A stretch of DNA of 64,000 nt from Halomonas sp. Y3. GTDB lineage: Bacteria > Pseudomonadota > Gammaproteobacteria > Pseudomonadales > Halomonadaceae. Position numbers and translations under genes: made by a program. The notes under the pieces are model-generated. The model had not been told where the DNA came from. It searched no databases and worked only from the letters and a program-made list of their open reading frames with translations. Numbering within the stretch: position 1 is the first letter of the stretch; each line of letters begins with the position of its first letter. The stretch is taken from the NCBI RefSeq assembly GCF_024137965.1, contig NZ_CP099975.1, forward strand, positions 2,294,001 to 2,358,000. The letters run 5' to 3'. This document shows positions 35,618-46,722 of this stretch, one piece after another.

Positions 35618-36994
35618 CTACCCGACCTTTTTCGGATGACCATGCTGGCGGATTTGCTCTCGGGCTATTGGCCGCGGCGTCTTCAACAGCGGGTGGGGTG
35701 ATGGTCGTCGTTTTAGCGCTCTAGGCTCCACCCGCCCCGGCCGCTGCCCCACACGAAGCGTCGTGATCTGTTTCATGAGGCAAGCGCGCTCATGATCGTG
35801 AAGCGGCGAACGTGCCGCGATCTGCCGCACCATCTGCACCGTATGCTTGAAGCTGAGGTGCTGAGGCAAGCAGTCTGCCCAGTCACTGGCTTCCACCATC
35901 ACACGGCGGATCAGGTTGTAGGCCAACAGATACACCCACACCTCCTTTTCCACCATGGCGGGCGTCTTGCAGCGTAGCCGGTCCATGCCCAGGGTCGTCT
36001 TGATGTCCCGCAGGCGCAGCTCCACCTGCCAACGCATCTGATAGAGTTCCTGGATTTGCTGACGGGGCACCGCTCTGTCGGTGCATGTCGTGATCAGAAC
36101 CATACCGCCAACCGCCAGCTCCCTCATCGACAGCGTCGTCGGCAAGGCGTTGAACGCCGCTTGGCTCATCCAGTCACGGCGATTCTTGGGTTTCTCCCAC
36201 GTCGCAATGTGATCCTTGTGCCCCAGCGGGTCGCCGGCCTGAAAATCCGTCTCGCGTCGGAAGTGCTGGCGCATCACCACATCGACACCGCGGGCAGCCA
36301 GTTCTGCGACCAGGGCATAGGACGGGTAATAGCGATCCGCAATGACGATGTCTCCAGCCTCAAAGGTGTCGAGCATCTCCCGCAGCAGAGCATGCTCGCC
36401 CGTCCCCTTGCCCTTCAAGGGACCCATGGCGGCATTGAGTACCGCACCGCTGTTCATGTCCATGATGACCACCAGGCGCGCCATCGGAAAGCCCAGGCCG
36501 GGCTTCTGACTACCTGGCTGGGGGAAGCGTTGCTGGTTCTCGGGCGTATCCGGCATCGACACGGTGGTGCCGTCAATCAGCTTGATGGGCCGGCCTTGCC
36601 AGGTTCTGGCTGCGGGCATACTTGCTGCCAGGGTATGGCCAAGATGACGTGTCAGGTCGGCGATGACATCGCCTGGCAGTCGCTGCCGGGCCCGGCAGTA
36701 GGCGCCCGTACGAGGGCTTGCCGTGGCCTGCTGGTGATGTGTCCAGGTCAGGAGATGGCGGTTGACGGCTTGCTGGCAAGAGCCGTCGGCTCCCAGGACT
36801 TGCGCGATGAATGTCTCCAGCGTGACCATGGGCGGAAAGAGCCGATGGCGACAAGCCGGCAGCGCTTGATCCAGGCCGGAAGCTGCGAAAGTCGCGTGGA
36901 GTTGAGCGTATAGCTCGGTGTGACCCGGGCGGTTGGCATGATGCGCGACGCGCCGCTGTTGGCATTGGTGAAGCAGATCAGTAGGATAGGTCAT
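35618..36994 (-). CDS. IS231-like IS4-family transposase, full length
   Basis: 458 residues from ATG 36994. Catalytic Asp in LIDGTTVSMPDTPENQQRF, Asp in DIVIADRYYPSYALV and Glu in YQMRWQVELRLRDIKTTLGM, all in one frame, unlike copies 1 and 3. The group II intron has replaced the native end: the last residues are KKVG with the TAG read from the intron's 3' end, where the other copies read KKLK. The protein may still be active and could act in trans on copies 1 and 3. Confidence 0.9.
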   Translation of the reverse strand: MTYPTDLLHQCQQRRVAHHANRPGHTELYAQLHATFAASGLDQALPACRHRLFPPMVTLETFIAQVLGADGSCQQAVNRHLLTWTHHQQATASPRTGAYCRARQRLPGDVIADLTRHLGHTLAASMPAARTWQGRPIKLIDGTTVSMPDTPENQQRFPQPGSQKPGLGFPMARLVVIMDMNSGAVLNAAMGPLKGKGTGEHALLREMLDTFEAGDIVIADRYYPSYALVAELAARGVDVVMRQHFRRETDFQAGDPLGHKDHIATWEKPKNRRDWMSQAAFNALPTTLSMRELAVGGMVLITTCTDRAVPRQQIQELYQMRWQVELRLRDIKTTLGMDRLRCKTPAMVEKEVWVYLLAYNLIRRVMVEASDWADCLPQHLSFKHTVQMVRQIAARSPLHDHERACLMKQITTLRVGQRPGRVEPRALKRRPSPHPLLKTPRPIAREQIRQHGHPKKVG

Positions 36995-37129
36995 GAGAGC
37001 AGGCGTTGGATTGGCGGGTTGTGTGTGGTTTCGCGACTTACACAATACCTCATCCGACGCCTGTTTTCATTTATATCAAGGGGTTACGCCTCTTTTAGCC
37101 CTTAAGTAAGTGCCATTCGGGTCAGACCC

Positions 37130-38629
37130 GAATGGTACTTACTTAAGCTTTTTCGGATGACCGTGTTGGCGAATCTGTTCACGTGCTTCGTGGCGGGGCA
37201 TTTGCAATAACCGGTGGGGTCGAGGTCGCCGCTTGATGGCTCTTGGCTCCAACCGATCCGGTCGTTGACCCACCCGAATCGTCGTCATCTGCTGCATCAC
37301 ACGCTGGTACTCTGCCTCTGTTAGAGGCGAACATGGCGCTATCTGCCTAAAAAGCTGCACACTGTGCTTGAAACTGACCTGGTGTGGCAAGCAGTCCGCC
37401 CACTTGCTGGAGACGGCCATCACCCGACGGACCAGGTTGTACGCCAGCAGATACACCCAGACTTCCTTCTCCACCATGGCGGGCGTCTTGCAGCGCAACA
37501 CCTCCATCCCCAGCGTCGTCTTGATGTCGCGGAAACTCAGCTCGATCTGCCAGCGACCCTTGTAGAGGGCTTGCAGTTGCTGTCGGGGGCGTGCTTCGCC
37601 GAGCATAGCGTCGTGATGAGGATCGTACCGCCTACCGCCAGCTCCCGCACTGGCAGGCTTTCAGGCAAGGCATTAAAAGCCTCCTGGCTCATCCACGCGT
37701 GGCGCGCCTTGGGCTTCTGCCAGGTCGCTATATGATCCTTCTTCCCCAGTGGCGTGCCGGCCTGAAAGTCGGTCTTCCGGGCGAAATGCTGGCGCATCAC
37801 GACATCGACGCCGCGAGATGCCAGTTCCGCGATGAGGGCATAGGCGGGGAAGTAGCGGTCGGCGATGACAATGTCGCCTGGCTCAAAGGTGTCGAGCATC
37901 CCCCGCAGCAACGCATGTTCGCCGGTTCCCTTGCCTTTGACTGGCCCCATGGCGGCGTTGAGCACCGCGCCACTGCTCAGGTCCATGATGGCTACCAGCC
38001 GGGCGACCGGGAACCCGAGGCCAGGTGTCTGGCTGGTTTGTTGAGGGAACTGCTGCTGGTTCTCTGGCGTATCCGGCATCGACACGGTCGTCCCGTCAAT
38101 CAGCTTGATGGGCCGGCCCTGCCACGTCCACCGAGAGGGAACGTCCTTGGCCAGCGAACGACCCAAGTACCGCGCCAGGTCAGCCACCACCGTCCCCGGC
38201 AAGCGCTGGCGAGCGCGGCAGTAAGCGCCGGTGCGAACACTCCCGGGACGCTCTCGGTTCAGCATGAGGCGATTGACGGCCTGCTGGCAGGAGCCATCAG
38301 CATCCAGCACCTGCGACACAAAGGTTTCCAGGGTGGCCGTCGGCGGGAAGAGTCGGTGCCGGTCAGTGGCCAGCGCCTCATCGAGCCCTGACGAGGCACC
38401 GGCCGCATGGAGCTGAGCACGCAGCTCGGTGAGGTCCGGGCGGCGGATACGCTGTGAGACGCGGCGCTGTTGGCATTGGTGAAGCAGATCAGTAGGATAG
38501 GTCATGAAAGCAGGCGTTGGATTGGCGGTTTGTGTGTGGTTTTGCGACTTACACAATACCTCATCCCTCGCCTGTTTTCATTTATATCAAGGAGTTACGC
38601 TTCCTCTATTCCTTAAGTAAGTGCCATTC
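37130..38629 (-). mobile_element. IS4-family IS231-like element, copy 3
   Basis: 1500 bp, in inverse orientation to copy 1, with the same two translated transposase fragments residue for residue. Flanks are GGGTCAGACCC (37119-37129) and GGGTCTGACCC (38630-38640), which are complements of each other rather than direct repeats. It shares its left flank with copy 2. Its right end sits inside the LysR reading frame. Confidence 0.88.
37139..38505 (-). pseudogene. IS231-like transposase, frameshifted (same lesion as copy 1)
   Basis: Two frames, 339 and 155 residues in length as open frames, identical to those of 27380-28746, with the same break after ITT. Being identical, the two copies arose from one already broken element, or one was converted by the other. 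Confidence 0.85.
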
Positions 38630-39588
38630 GGGTCTGACCCCGGCAGGCGGGCCAGCAGCCCAACGAGCTCGTTGCTGAGAAAGCGCGGCTCCACGCATTC
38701 GCCCAGGTGCCCTTCGGCGAAGCGCAGGAAACCCAGCGCCGCATGGGAGAGCCGCCGGTCGCGGCGCACGATGAACTGCCAGTGGCTCTCGATGGGCAGG
38801 CCCGCCACCGGCAGGATCACCAGATCCGGATGCTCCGGTGGCAGCACGTGCTCGGAGAGCACGGCGAGGCCCATGCCCGCCGCCACGCCGACCCGGATCG
38901 CCTCGTTGCTGGCCATCTGCAGGGTCGCACCCAGGGTCAGCCCCTGCTCCTGCAGCCAGCTCTCGAAGAGCATCCGCGTGGCCGAGCCCGGCTCACGCAG
39001 CAGGAAGCGCTCCTCCAGGAGCTCTGACATGGCGATGCGCTCGCGCCCGGCCAGCGGGTGCCCCTTGGGGGCCACCGCCACCAGGGGGTTGCGCAGGAAG
39101 CGCCCGGCCAGGGCGTGGGCCAGCGACGGCGGGTGGCTGAAGACGTAGAGGTCATCCTCCTGGCGCTCGAAGCGAGTGAGCATCTGGCGGCGGTTGCCGA
39201 TATGCACGGTGACGTCCACCTCGGGGAAGGCGCGGCTGTAGGGGCCTAGCAGGCGCGGCAGCACGTACTGGGCGGTATTGACCAAGGCGATGGAGAAGCG
39301 GCCCCTTTCGCCACCGCGCAGGGCGGACAGGTAGTCGTCGAAATCCGCGAAGCGCCCCAGCACCTCGCGGCTGGCGCGGTAGAGCTCCAGGCCCGCCTCG
39401 GTGGGCGCCAGCCGCCCCTGGCGGTTCTCCAGCAGCGGCTCACCCACCGCCTCGGCCAGCCGCTTGAGCTGCTGGGAGACGGTGGGCTGGGTGAGATGCA
39501 GGCGCCGCGCAGCCTCGCTGATGGAACCGGCCCCGACCACCGCCACATGCACCTGCAGCAGCCGGAAGGTGAGATGTCGTATGTTCAC
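38587..39588 (-). CDS. LysR-family regulator (CbbR/YeiE-like) with an IS-derived C terminus
   Basis: From GTG 39588 (GAAGG upstream) the N terminus NIRHLTFRLLQVHVAVVGAGSISEAARRLHLTQPTVSQQLKRL is a typical LysR helix-turn-helix; the two-lobed sensor domain covers residues about 90-295 (RFSIALVNTAQYVLPRLLGP ... VAAGMGLAVLSEHVL). The frame crosses GGGTCTGACCC at 38630-38640 and ends inside IS231-like copy 3, so about 17 C-terminal residues (GSDPNGTYLRNRGSVTP) are foreign. The core fold is complete, so it may still work. It is divergent from the bicarbonate transporter gene it probably controls. Confidence 0.82.
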   Translation of the reverse strand: MNIRHLTFRLLQVHVAVVGAGSISEAARRLHLTQPTVSQQLKRLAEAVGEPLLENRQGRLAPTEAGLELYRASREVLGRFADFDDYLSALRGGERGRFSIALVNTAQYVLPRLLGPYSRAFPEVDVTVHIGNRRQMLTRFERQEDDLYVFSHPPSLAHALAGRFLRNPLVAVAPKGHPLAGRERIAMSELLEERFLLREPGSATRMLFESWLQEQGLTLGATLQMASNEAIRVGVAAGMGLAVLSEHVLPPEHPDLVILPVAGLPIESHWQFIVRRDRRLSHAALGFLRFAEGHLGECVEPRFLSNELVGLLARLPGSDPNGTYLRNRGSVTP

Positions 39589-39602
39589 GGCCTTCCTCGC
39601 AC

Positions 39603-39655
39603 ACCTATAGATAATCACCTATAGTGCATTGCCGAGAACTTTATTGGTATCAATA
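39603..39655 (+). promoter_or_regulatory. LysR-type operators between the regulator and the SbtA-type gene
   Basis: Direct repeat ACCTATAG at 39603-39610 and 39617-39624, each containing the palindrome CTATAG. A second imperfect dyad, TTATTG-GTAT-CAATAG, lies at 39641-39656. LysR proteins usually bind such paired sites and repress their own gene while activating the divergent one. Confidence 0.5.
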
Positions 39656-39711
39656 GAACGAATTTCTGACAATGCGCGGCGTCATTCAACCCGCTGACCG
39701 AGAGTCCCCTG

Positions 39712-40653
39712 ATGCCTGATATCGTGGTGATGTTCTTCCTGCTCGGCCTGCTCGCCGGGGTGGTGAAGTCCGACCTGACCATCCCCAAGGCCGCCTACGA
39801 CACCCTGAGCCTGCTGCTGATGCTGACCATCGGCCTCAAGGGGGGCATGGCGCTCTACGGCAACCTCGGCTGGTCGCTGCTGCCGGAACTGGTCGCCGTG
39901 GCCGCCCTGGGGGCGCTGATACCGCTGGCCCTGATGCCGATACTGCGCCGCCTGGTGCGTCTCTCACCCGCCGACAGCGCCAGCATCGCCGCCCACTACG
40001 GCTCGGTCAGCGCCGGTACCTTCGCGGTGGCGCTGGCCTTCGCCGAGGGGCGCAACCTGCCCATCGGCGCTGAGGTCACCCTCTATCTGGTGATGATGGA
40101 GCTGCCAGCGATCATGGTCGCCATCGCCCTCTACCGCCGCCATGCGGGCAAGGCCGCCGGGGAAGCGATGCAGGGGATCTGGCACGAGACGCTGACCAAC
40201 CGCGGGGTCATCCTGCTGGCCGGCGGCGCGGTGATCGGCGCCATGTACGGGCCTCAGGAGGGCGCCAACGTCACCGAGCTCTTCACCAGCGCCTTCCACG
40301 CCGTGCTCGCGCTCTTCCTGCTGCAGATGGGCCTCACCGCCGCCGAGACCCTGCGGCCCATTCCCTGGTTCCACTGGCGCCTGCTCACCTTCGCTCTGGT
40401 CGCCCCGCCGCTGCTCTCGCTGGCCGGCCTGGCCGTCGGCCTGGCGCTGGGCCTGCCCGCCGGCTCACTGCTGATCCTCACCGCACTGGCCGCCAGCGCC
40501 TCCTATATCGCCGCCCCGGCCGCCATGCGCACCGCTATTCCCGAGGCCAATATTGGGCTGGCCATGCTCGCCGCCCTGGGCTTCACCTTCCCGCTCAACG
40601 TGATCGTGGGCATCCCGCTCTACCACCAGCTGATCCAGTGGCTGGCCGGCTGA
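39712..40653 (+). CDS. SbtA-type sodium-dependent bicarbonate transporter family protein
   Basis: 313 residues with about ten hydrophobic segments. The N terminus VVMFFLLGLLAGVVKSDLTIPKAAYDTLSLLLMLTIGLKGGMALYGN and the later AHYGSVSAGTFAVALAF and FPLNVIVGIPLYHQL match the SbtA (DUF897) family. Cyanobacterial SbtA imports bicarbonate with sodium. In a heterotroph the gene could supply bicarbonate for carboxylases, such as the biotin-dependent enzyme encoded downstream, but that link is conjecture. Confidence 0.82.
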   Translation: MPDIVVMFFLLGLLAGVVKSDLTIPKAAYDTLSLLLMLTIGLKGGMALYGNLGWSLLPELVAVAALGALIPLALMPILRRLVRLSPADSASIAAHYGSVSAGTFAVALAFAEGRNLPIGAEVTLYLVMMELPAIMVAIALYRRHAGKAAGEAMQGIWHETLTNRGVILLAGGAVIGAMYGPQEGANVTELFTSAFHAVLALFLLQMGLTAAETLRPIPWFHWRLLTFALVAPPLLSLAGLAVGLALGLPAGSLLILTALAASASYIAAPAAMRTAIPEANIGLAMLAALGFTFPLNVIVGIPLYHQLIQWLAG

Positions 40654-40675
40654 ACGAGCCGAACCACAGAAAACA

Positions 40676-40704
40676 ACAAGGGCAGCCCACCGGGCTGCCC
40701 TTGT
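40676..40704 (+). terminator. Terminator after the SbtA-type gene
   Basis: Perfect 13-bp stem ACAAGGGCAGCCC/GGGCTGCCCTTGT with a 3-base loop, then CGTTTC. A short direct repeat GTTTCAATGCGGTCG follows (40706-40735); nothing else is seen before the liu operator. Confidence 0.8.
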
Positions 40705-40782
40705 CGTTTCAATGCGGTCGTTTCAATGCGGTCGCCTCCAGGCGGTCGTCCGACATTCGTCTAAGGCGTGAAAAGCTGCACT

Positions 40783-40798
40783 TTACGTTAACGTCAAC
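40783..40798 (+). promoter_or_regulatory. Probable LiuR operator upstream of liuA
   Basis: TTTACGTTAACGTCAA is a near-perfect dyad (one mismatched pair) of the ACGT-N-ACGT kind described for the MerR-family regulator LiuR of leucine catabolism. No liuR gene is in the window. Confidence 0.55.
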
Positions 40799-40913
40799 CT
40801 GACCTAGTCTTGTGCCATCACGGTTTTACCACCCGACGCGACCCGTCGTGCCCACCCGGATGACCACCCTATCACCGGGCGCCACGACCACCGACAAGAA
40901 TGGAGCCACGCTC

Positions 40914-42083
40914 ATGCATACGCCCTTCAAGCCCCTCGACTTCGGCCTCGACGACGAACTGAACATGCTGCGCGACCAGGTGAACGCCTTCGCCCGCGAC
41001 GAGATCGCCCCGCGCGCCGCCGAGATCGACGAGAAGAACGAGTTCCCCAACGACCTCTGGCAGAAGTTCGGCGACATGGGCCTGCTCGGCATCACCGTCT
41101 CCGAGGAAGATGGCGGCACCGGCATGGGCTACCTGGCACACTGCATCGCCATGGAGGAGATCTCCCGGGCCAGCGCCTCCGTGGGCCTCTCCTACGGCGC
41201 CCACTCCAACCTCTGCGTCAACCAGCTCAAGATCAACGCCAACGCCGAGCAGAAGGCCAAGTATCTGCCCAAGCTGATGACCGGCGAGCACGTCGGCGCG
41301 CTGGCCATGTCCGAGCCGGGCGCCGGTTCCGACGTGGTCTCCATGAAGCTGCGTGCCCGCAAGGAGGGTGACAAGTACGTCCTCAACGGCAACAAGATGT
41401 GGATCACCAACGGCCCCGACGCCGACGTGCTGGTGGTCTACGCCAAGACCGACCCGGACGCCGGTTCCAAGGGCATCACCGCCTTCATCATCGAGAAGGG
41501 CATGCCCGGCTTCTCCACCGCCCAGAAGCTCGACAAGCTCGGCATGCGCGGCTCCAACACCTGCGAGCTGGTGTTCCAGGACTGCGCGGTGCCGGAAGAG
41601 AACGTGCTGGGCGAAGTGGGCAAGGGCGTGCGCGTGCTGATGAGCGGCCTCGACTACGAGCGCACCGTGCTGGCCGCCGGCCCCATCGGCATCATGCAGG
41701 CCGCCATGGACATCGTGGTGCCCTACGTCCACGAGCGTCAGCAGTTCGGCCAGTCCATCGGCGAGTTCCAGCTGGTCCAGGGCAAGATCGCCGACATGTA
41801 CACCACCCTGAACGCCTGCCGCGCCTACCTCTACGCCGTGGCCGCCGGCTGCGACCGCGGCCAGGCCTCCCGCAAGGACGCCGCCGGCGTCATCCTCTAC
41901 TGCGCGGAGAAGGCCACCCAGGTCGCCCTGGACGCCATCCAGCTGCTGGGCGGCAACGGCTACATCAACGAGTACCCCACCGGCCGCCTGCTGCGCGACG
42001 CCAAGCTCTACGAGATCGGCGCCGGCACCAGCGAGATCCGCCGCATGCTGATCGGCCGCGAACTCTTCAACGAGTCCAAGTAA
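40914..42083 (+). CDS. liuA: Isovaleryl-CoA dehydrogenase
   Basis: 389 residues from ATG 40914 (TGGAG upstream). Acyl-CoA dehydrogenase fold: [46 protein letters not shown]/substrate signature [21 protein letters not shown], and C-terminal [43 protein letters not shown]. The catalytic Glu in FGSYLTYERT-type position appears as the D/Y-E-R of [12 protein letters not shown], as in isovaleryl-CoA dehydrogenases. First enzyme of the operon, oxidising isovaleryl-CoA to 3-methylcrotonyl-CoA. Confidence 0.9.
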   Translation: MHTPFKPLDFGLDDELNMLRDQVNAFARDEIAPRAAEIDEKNEFPNDLWQKFGDMGLLGITVSEEDGGTGMGYLAHCIAMEEISRASASVGLSYGAHSNLCVNQLKINANAEQKAKYLPKLMTGEHVGALAMSEPGAGSDVVSMKLRARKEGDKYVLNGNKMWITNGPDADVLVVYAKTDPDAGSKGITAFIIEKGMPGFSTAQKLDKLGMRGSNTCELVFQDCAVPEENVLGEVGKGVRVLMSGLDYERTVLAAGPIGIMQAAMDIVVPYVHERQQFGQSIGEFQLVQGKIADMYTTLNACRAYLYAVAAGCDRGQASRKDAAGVILYCAEKATQVALDAIQLLGGNGYINEYPTGRLLRDAKLYEIGAGTSEIRRMLIGRELFNESK

Positions 42084-42093
42084 GGGGTTACCG

Positions 42094-43701
42094 ATGGCCA
42101 TTCTGACTACCCAGATCAACCCGCGCAGCGACGGCTTCCAGGCCAACGAGGCGTCGATGCGCCACGAGGTGATGAAGCTGCGTGAGCTCACCGCCGCCAT
42201 CGCCCAGGGCGGCGGCGAGAAGGCCCGCGCGCGCCACGAGTCCCGCGGCAAGCTCTTCGTGCGCGACCGCATCGACCACCTGATCGACGAGGGCTCCCCC
42301 TTCCTGGAGTTCTCGGCGCTGGCCGCCCACGAGGTCTACGACTCCTCGATCCCCGCCGCCGGCGTGGTGACGGGCATCGGCCGCGTCAGTGGCGTCGAGT
42401 GCGTGATCGTCGCCAACGACGCCACCGTCAAGGGCGGCACCTACTTCCCGCTCACCGTGCGCAAGCACATCCGCGCCCAGGAGATCGCCCGCAAGCACCG
42501 CCTGCCCTGCATCTACCTGGTCGACTCCGGTGGCGCCTTCCTGCCCCGCCAGGATGAGGTCTTCCCGGACCGCGAGCACTTCGGCCGCATCTTCTATAAC
42601 CAGGCCACCCTCTCCGCCGAGGGCATCCCGCAGATCGCCGTGGTGATGGGCTCCTGCACCGCCGGCGGCGCCTACGTGCCGGCCATGGCCGACGAGTCGA
42701 TCATCGTCCGCGAGCAGGGCACCATCTTCCTGGGCGGCCCGCCCCTGGTGAAGGCCGCCACCGGCGAGACCATCAGCGCCGAGGATCTGGGCGGCGCCGA
42801 CGTGCACGCCAAGAAGAGCGGCGTGGCCGACCACTACGCCGAGAACGACGCTCACGCCCTGCAGCTCTGCCGGGCCTGCGTGTCGCGGCTCAACTGGCAG
42901 AAGCGCGGCCAGCTCAAGATGCAGGAACCCAAGCCCCCGCGCCTGGATCCGGCCGAGCTCTACGGCATCGTCGGCACCGATCTCAAGAAGCCCTACGACG
43001 TGCTCGAGGTGATCGCCCGCATCGTCGACGACTCCGACTTCGACGAGTTCAAGCGCTACTACGGCGATACCCTGGTCACCGGCTTCGCCCATATCCACGG
43101 CTACCCGGTGGGCATCGTCGCCAACAACGGCGTGCTCTTCTCCGAATCCGCCGTGAAGGGCGCGCACTTCATCGAGCTCTGCGCCCAGCGAAAGATCCCG
43201 CTGATCTTCCTGCAGAACATCACCGGCTTCATGGTGGGCTCCAAGTACGAGCACGAGGGCATCGCCAAGCACGGCGCCAAACTCGTCACCGCGGTGGCCT
43301 GCGCCAAGGTGCCCAAGTTCACCGTGCTGATCGGCGGCAGCTTCGGCGCCGGCAACTACGGCATGTGCGGGCGCGCCTACGACCCCAACCTGCTGTTCAT
43401 GTGGCCCAACGCCCGCATCTCGGTGATGGGCGGCGAGCAGGCGGCGGGCGTGCTGGCCCAGGTCAAGCGCGAACAGATCGAGCGCGAGGGCCGCGAGTGG
43501 AGCCAGGAGGAGGAAGAGGCCTTCAAGCAGCCCACCCGCGAGCAGTACGAGCACCAGGGCCACCCCTACTACGCCAGTGCGCGGCTGTGGGACGACGGCG
43601 TGATCGACCCGGCCCAGACCCGCGACGTGCTGGGGCTGTCGCTGGCCGCGGCCATGAATGCCGAGGTCGAAGAGACCAAGTTCGGCGTGTTCCGGATGTG
43701 A
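42094..43701 (+). CDS. liuB: Methylcrotonyl-CoA carboxylase, carboxyltransferase (beta) subunit
   Basis: 535 residues, usual length. Carboxyltransferase domains: [59 protein letters not shown] and, in the C-terminal half, [60 protein letters not shown]. Transfers carboxylate from biotin on the alpha subunit to 3-methylcrotonyl-CoA. It starts 10 bases after liuA. Confidence 0.93.
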   Translation: MAILTTQINPRSDGFQANEASMRHEVMKLRELTAAIAQGGGEKARARHESRGKLFVRDRIDHLIDEGSPFLEFSALAAHEVYDSSIPAAGVVTGIGRVSGVECVIVANDATVKGGTYFPLTVRKHIRAQEIARKHRLPCIYLVDSGGAFLPRQDEVFPDREHFGRIFYNQATLSAEGIPQIAVVMGSCTAGGAYVPAMADESIIVREQGTIFLGGPPLVKAATGETISAEDLGGADVHAKKSGVADHYAENDAHALQLCRACVSRLNWQKRGQLKMQEPKPPRLDPAELYGIVGTDLKKPYDVLEVIARIVDDSDFDEFKRYYGDTLVTGFAHIHGYPVGIVANNGVLFSESAVKGAHFIELCAQRKIPLIFLQNITGFMVGSKYEHEGIAKHGAKLVTAVACAKVPKFTVLIGGSFGAGNYGMCGRAYDPNLLFMWPNARISVMGGEQAAGVLAQVKREQIEREGREWSQEEEEAFKQPTREQYEHQGHPYYASARLWDDGVIDPAQTRDVLGLSLAAAMNAEVEETKFGVFRM

Positions 43702-43718
43702 CCGCAGGGGATCCCGTT

Positions 43719-44563
43719 ATGTCTGAGACAACCTTTTCACGGCTGGAGCTCGACGACCGCGGCATCGCCTGGCTGACGCTGGAGCGCCCCGAGGTCCACA
43801 ACGCCTTCGACGACAGCCTGATCGCCGAGCTCAACGCCCACCTGGAGCGTCTGCGCGACGCCGCCCACCACGGCGAGGTGCGCGCCGTGGTGCTGGGCTC
43901 CGAGGGCAAGAGCTTCTCCGCCGGGGCCGACCTCGGCTGGATGAAGCGCATGGTGGAGTACGACTTCGAGGGCAACCTGGCGGATTCGCGCAAGCTTTCC
44001 GCCCTGATGCACGGGCTCGACACCCTGCCCTGCCCCACCCTCTGCCGCGTGCAGGGGGCCGCCTTCGGCGGCGCCGTGGGCCTGGCCGCCTGCTGCGATA
44101 TCGTCGTCGCCTCCGAGAAGGCCAAGTTCTGCCTCTCCGAGGTGAAGATCGGCCTGTCGCCCGCGGTGATCAGCCCCTATGTGCAGCGCGCCCTGGGCGA
44201 GCGCCAGATGCGCCGCTACGCGCTCACCGCCGAGGTGATGGACGCCACCACCGCCCTGGCGCTCGGCCTGGTGCATCGCCTCGCCCCCCACGACGAACTC
44301 GACGCCGCCGTGGAGGCCATGCTCGACATCCTGCTCGCCGGCTCGCCCCAGGCCCAGCGCGCCACCAAGGCGCTGCTGGCCGAGGTGGCCCGGGAGCCCG
44401 ACAGCAAGGCCACCCGCGAGCACACCTGCCGGGTGATCTCCGAGCTGCGCGTCAGCGCCGAGGGCCAGGAGGGCCTGGCCAGCTTCTTCGAGAAGCGCCG
44501 CCCCGCCTGGACAAACGACAGCGACAACAGTGCCGCCGAAAACAATGCCGCGGAGCCCCGCTC

Positions 44564-44567
<4 letters not shown>
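43719..44567 (+). CDS. liuC: Methylglutaconyl-CoA hydratase (enoyl-CoA hydratase family)
   Basis: 282 residues from ATG 43719. Crotonase fold: GIAWLTLERPEVHNAFDDSLI, oxyanion-hole segments SFSAGADLGWMKRM and QGAAFGGAVGLAACCDIVVAS, and the catalytic Glu region in FCLSEVKIGLSPAVISPYV. Hydrates 3-methylglutaconyl-CoA to HMG-CoA. The gene overlaps liuD by ATGA. Confidence 0.88.
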
Positions 44568-46615
<2,048 letters not shown>

Positions 46616-46621
46616 CATCAA

Positions 46622-46672
46622 GGCTCCTGCAGGGCCTACCCCGGCCCTTGTAGGAGCCCGATTTATCGGCGA
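46622..46672. repeat. REP-like hairpin repeat between liuD and liuE
   Basis: Inverted repeat GGCTCCT...AGGAGCC (46622-46658) continuing into GTAGGAGCCCGATTTATCGG. The same sequence appears in the other orientation at 60190-60214. Two copies in one window suggest a genome-wide interspersed repeat. Confidence 0.55.
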
Positions 46673-46722
46673 ATGGGCGAATCACGCCTCAGGCGCCCTG
46701 CAGAACCATCGGAGAACTCCCA

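Larger units (their letters stand above)
33645..35626 (+). mobile_element. Group II intron
   Basis: About 1982 nt. It begins GTGCG right after CTTAAG of the IS end, and ends CTACCCGAC before CTTTTTCGG of the IS; removing it restores the exact IS end seen in copies 1 and 3. The RT gene lies inside and a domain V hairpin near the 3' end. CTTAAG at 33864-33869, about 220 nt into the intron, can pair with the CTTAAG just 5' of the intron, so it is a candidate EBS1. It is inserted antisense to the transposase. Confidence 0.9.
33627..37118 (-). mobile_element. IS4-family IS231-like element, copy 2, split by a group II intron
   Basis: The left IR starts GAATGGCACTTACTTAAG (33627-33644) and the right IR ends at 37118. 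Flanks are GGGTCCGACCC (33616-33626) and GGGTCAGACCC (37119-37129), both GGG-N5-CCC but differing at the central base. A group II intron separates the left 18 bp of the element from the rest. The transposase in this copy is full length and diverged from copies 1 and 3. Confidence 0.87.

Noticed and set aside
40872..43563. Very long antisense open frames opposite liuA and liuB (466 and 491 codons)
   Set aside because: The opposite strand carries clear, full-length enzymes. The antisense products are low-complexity His/Gly/Ala/Val-rich, as expected from GC-rich codon shadows.
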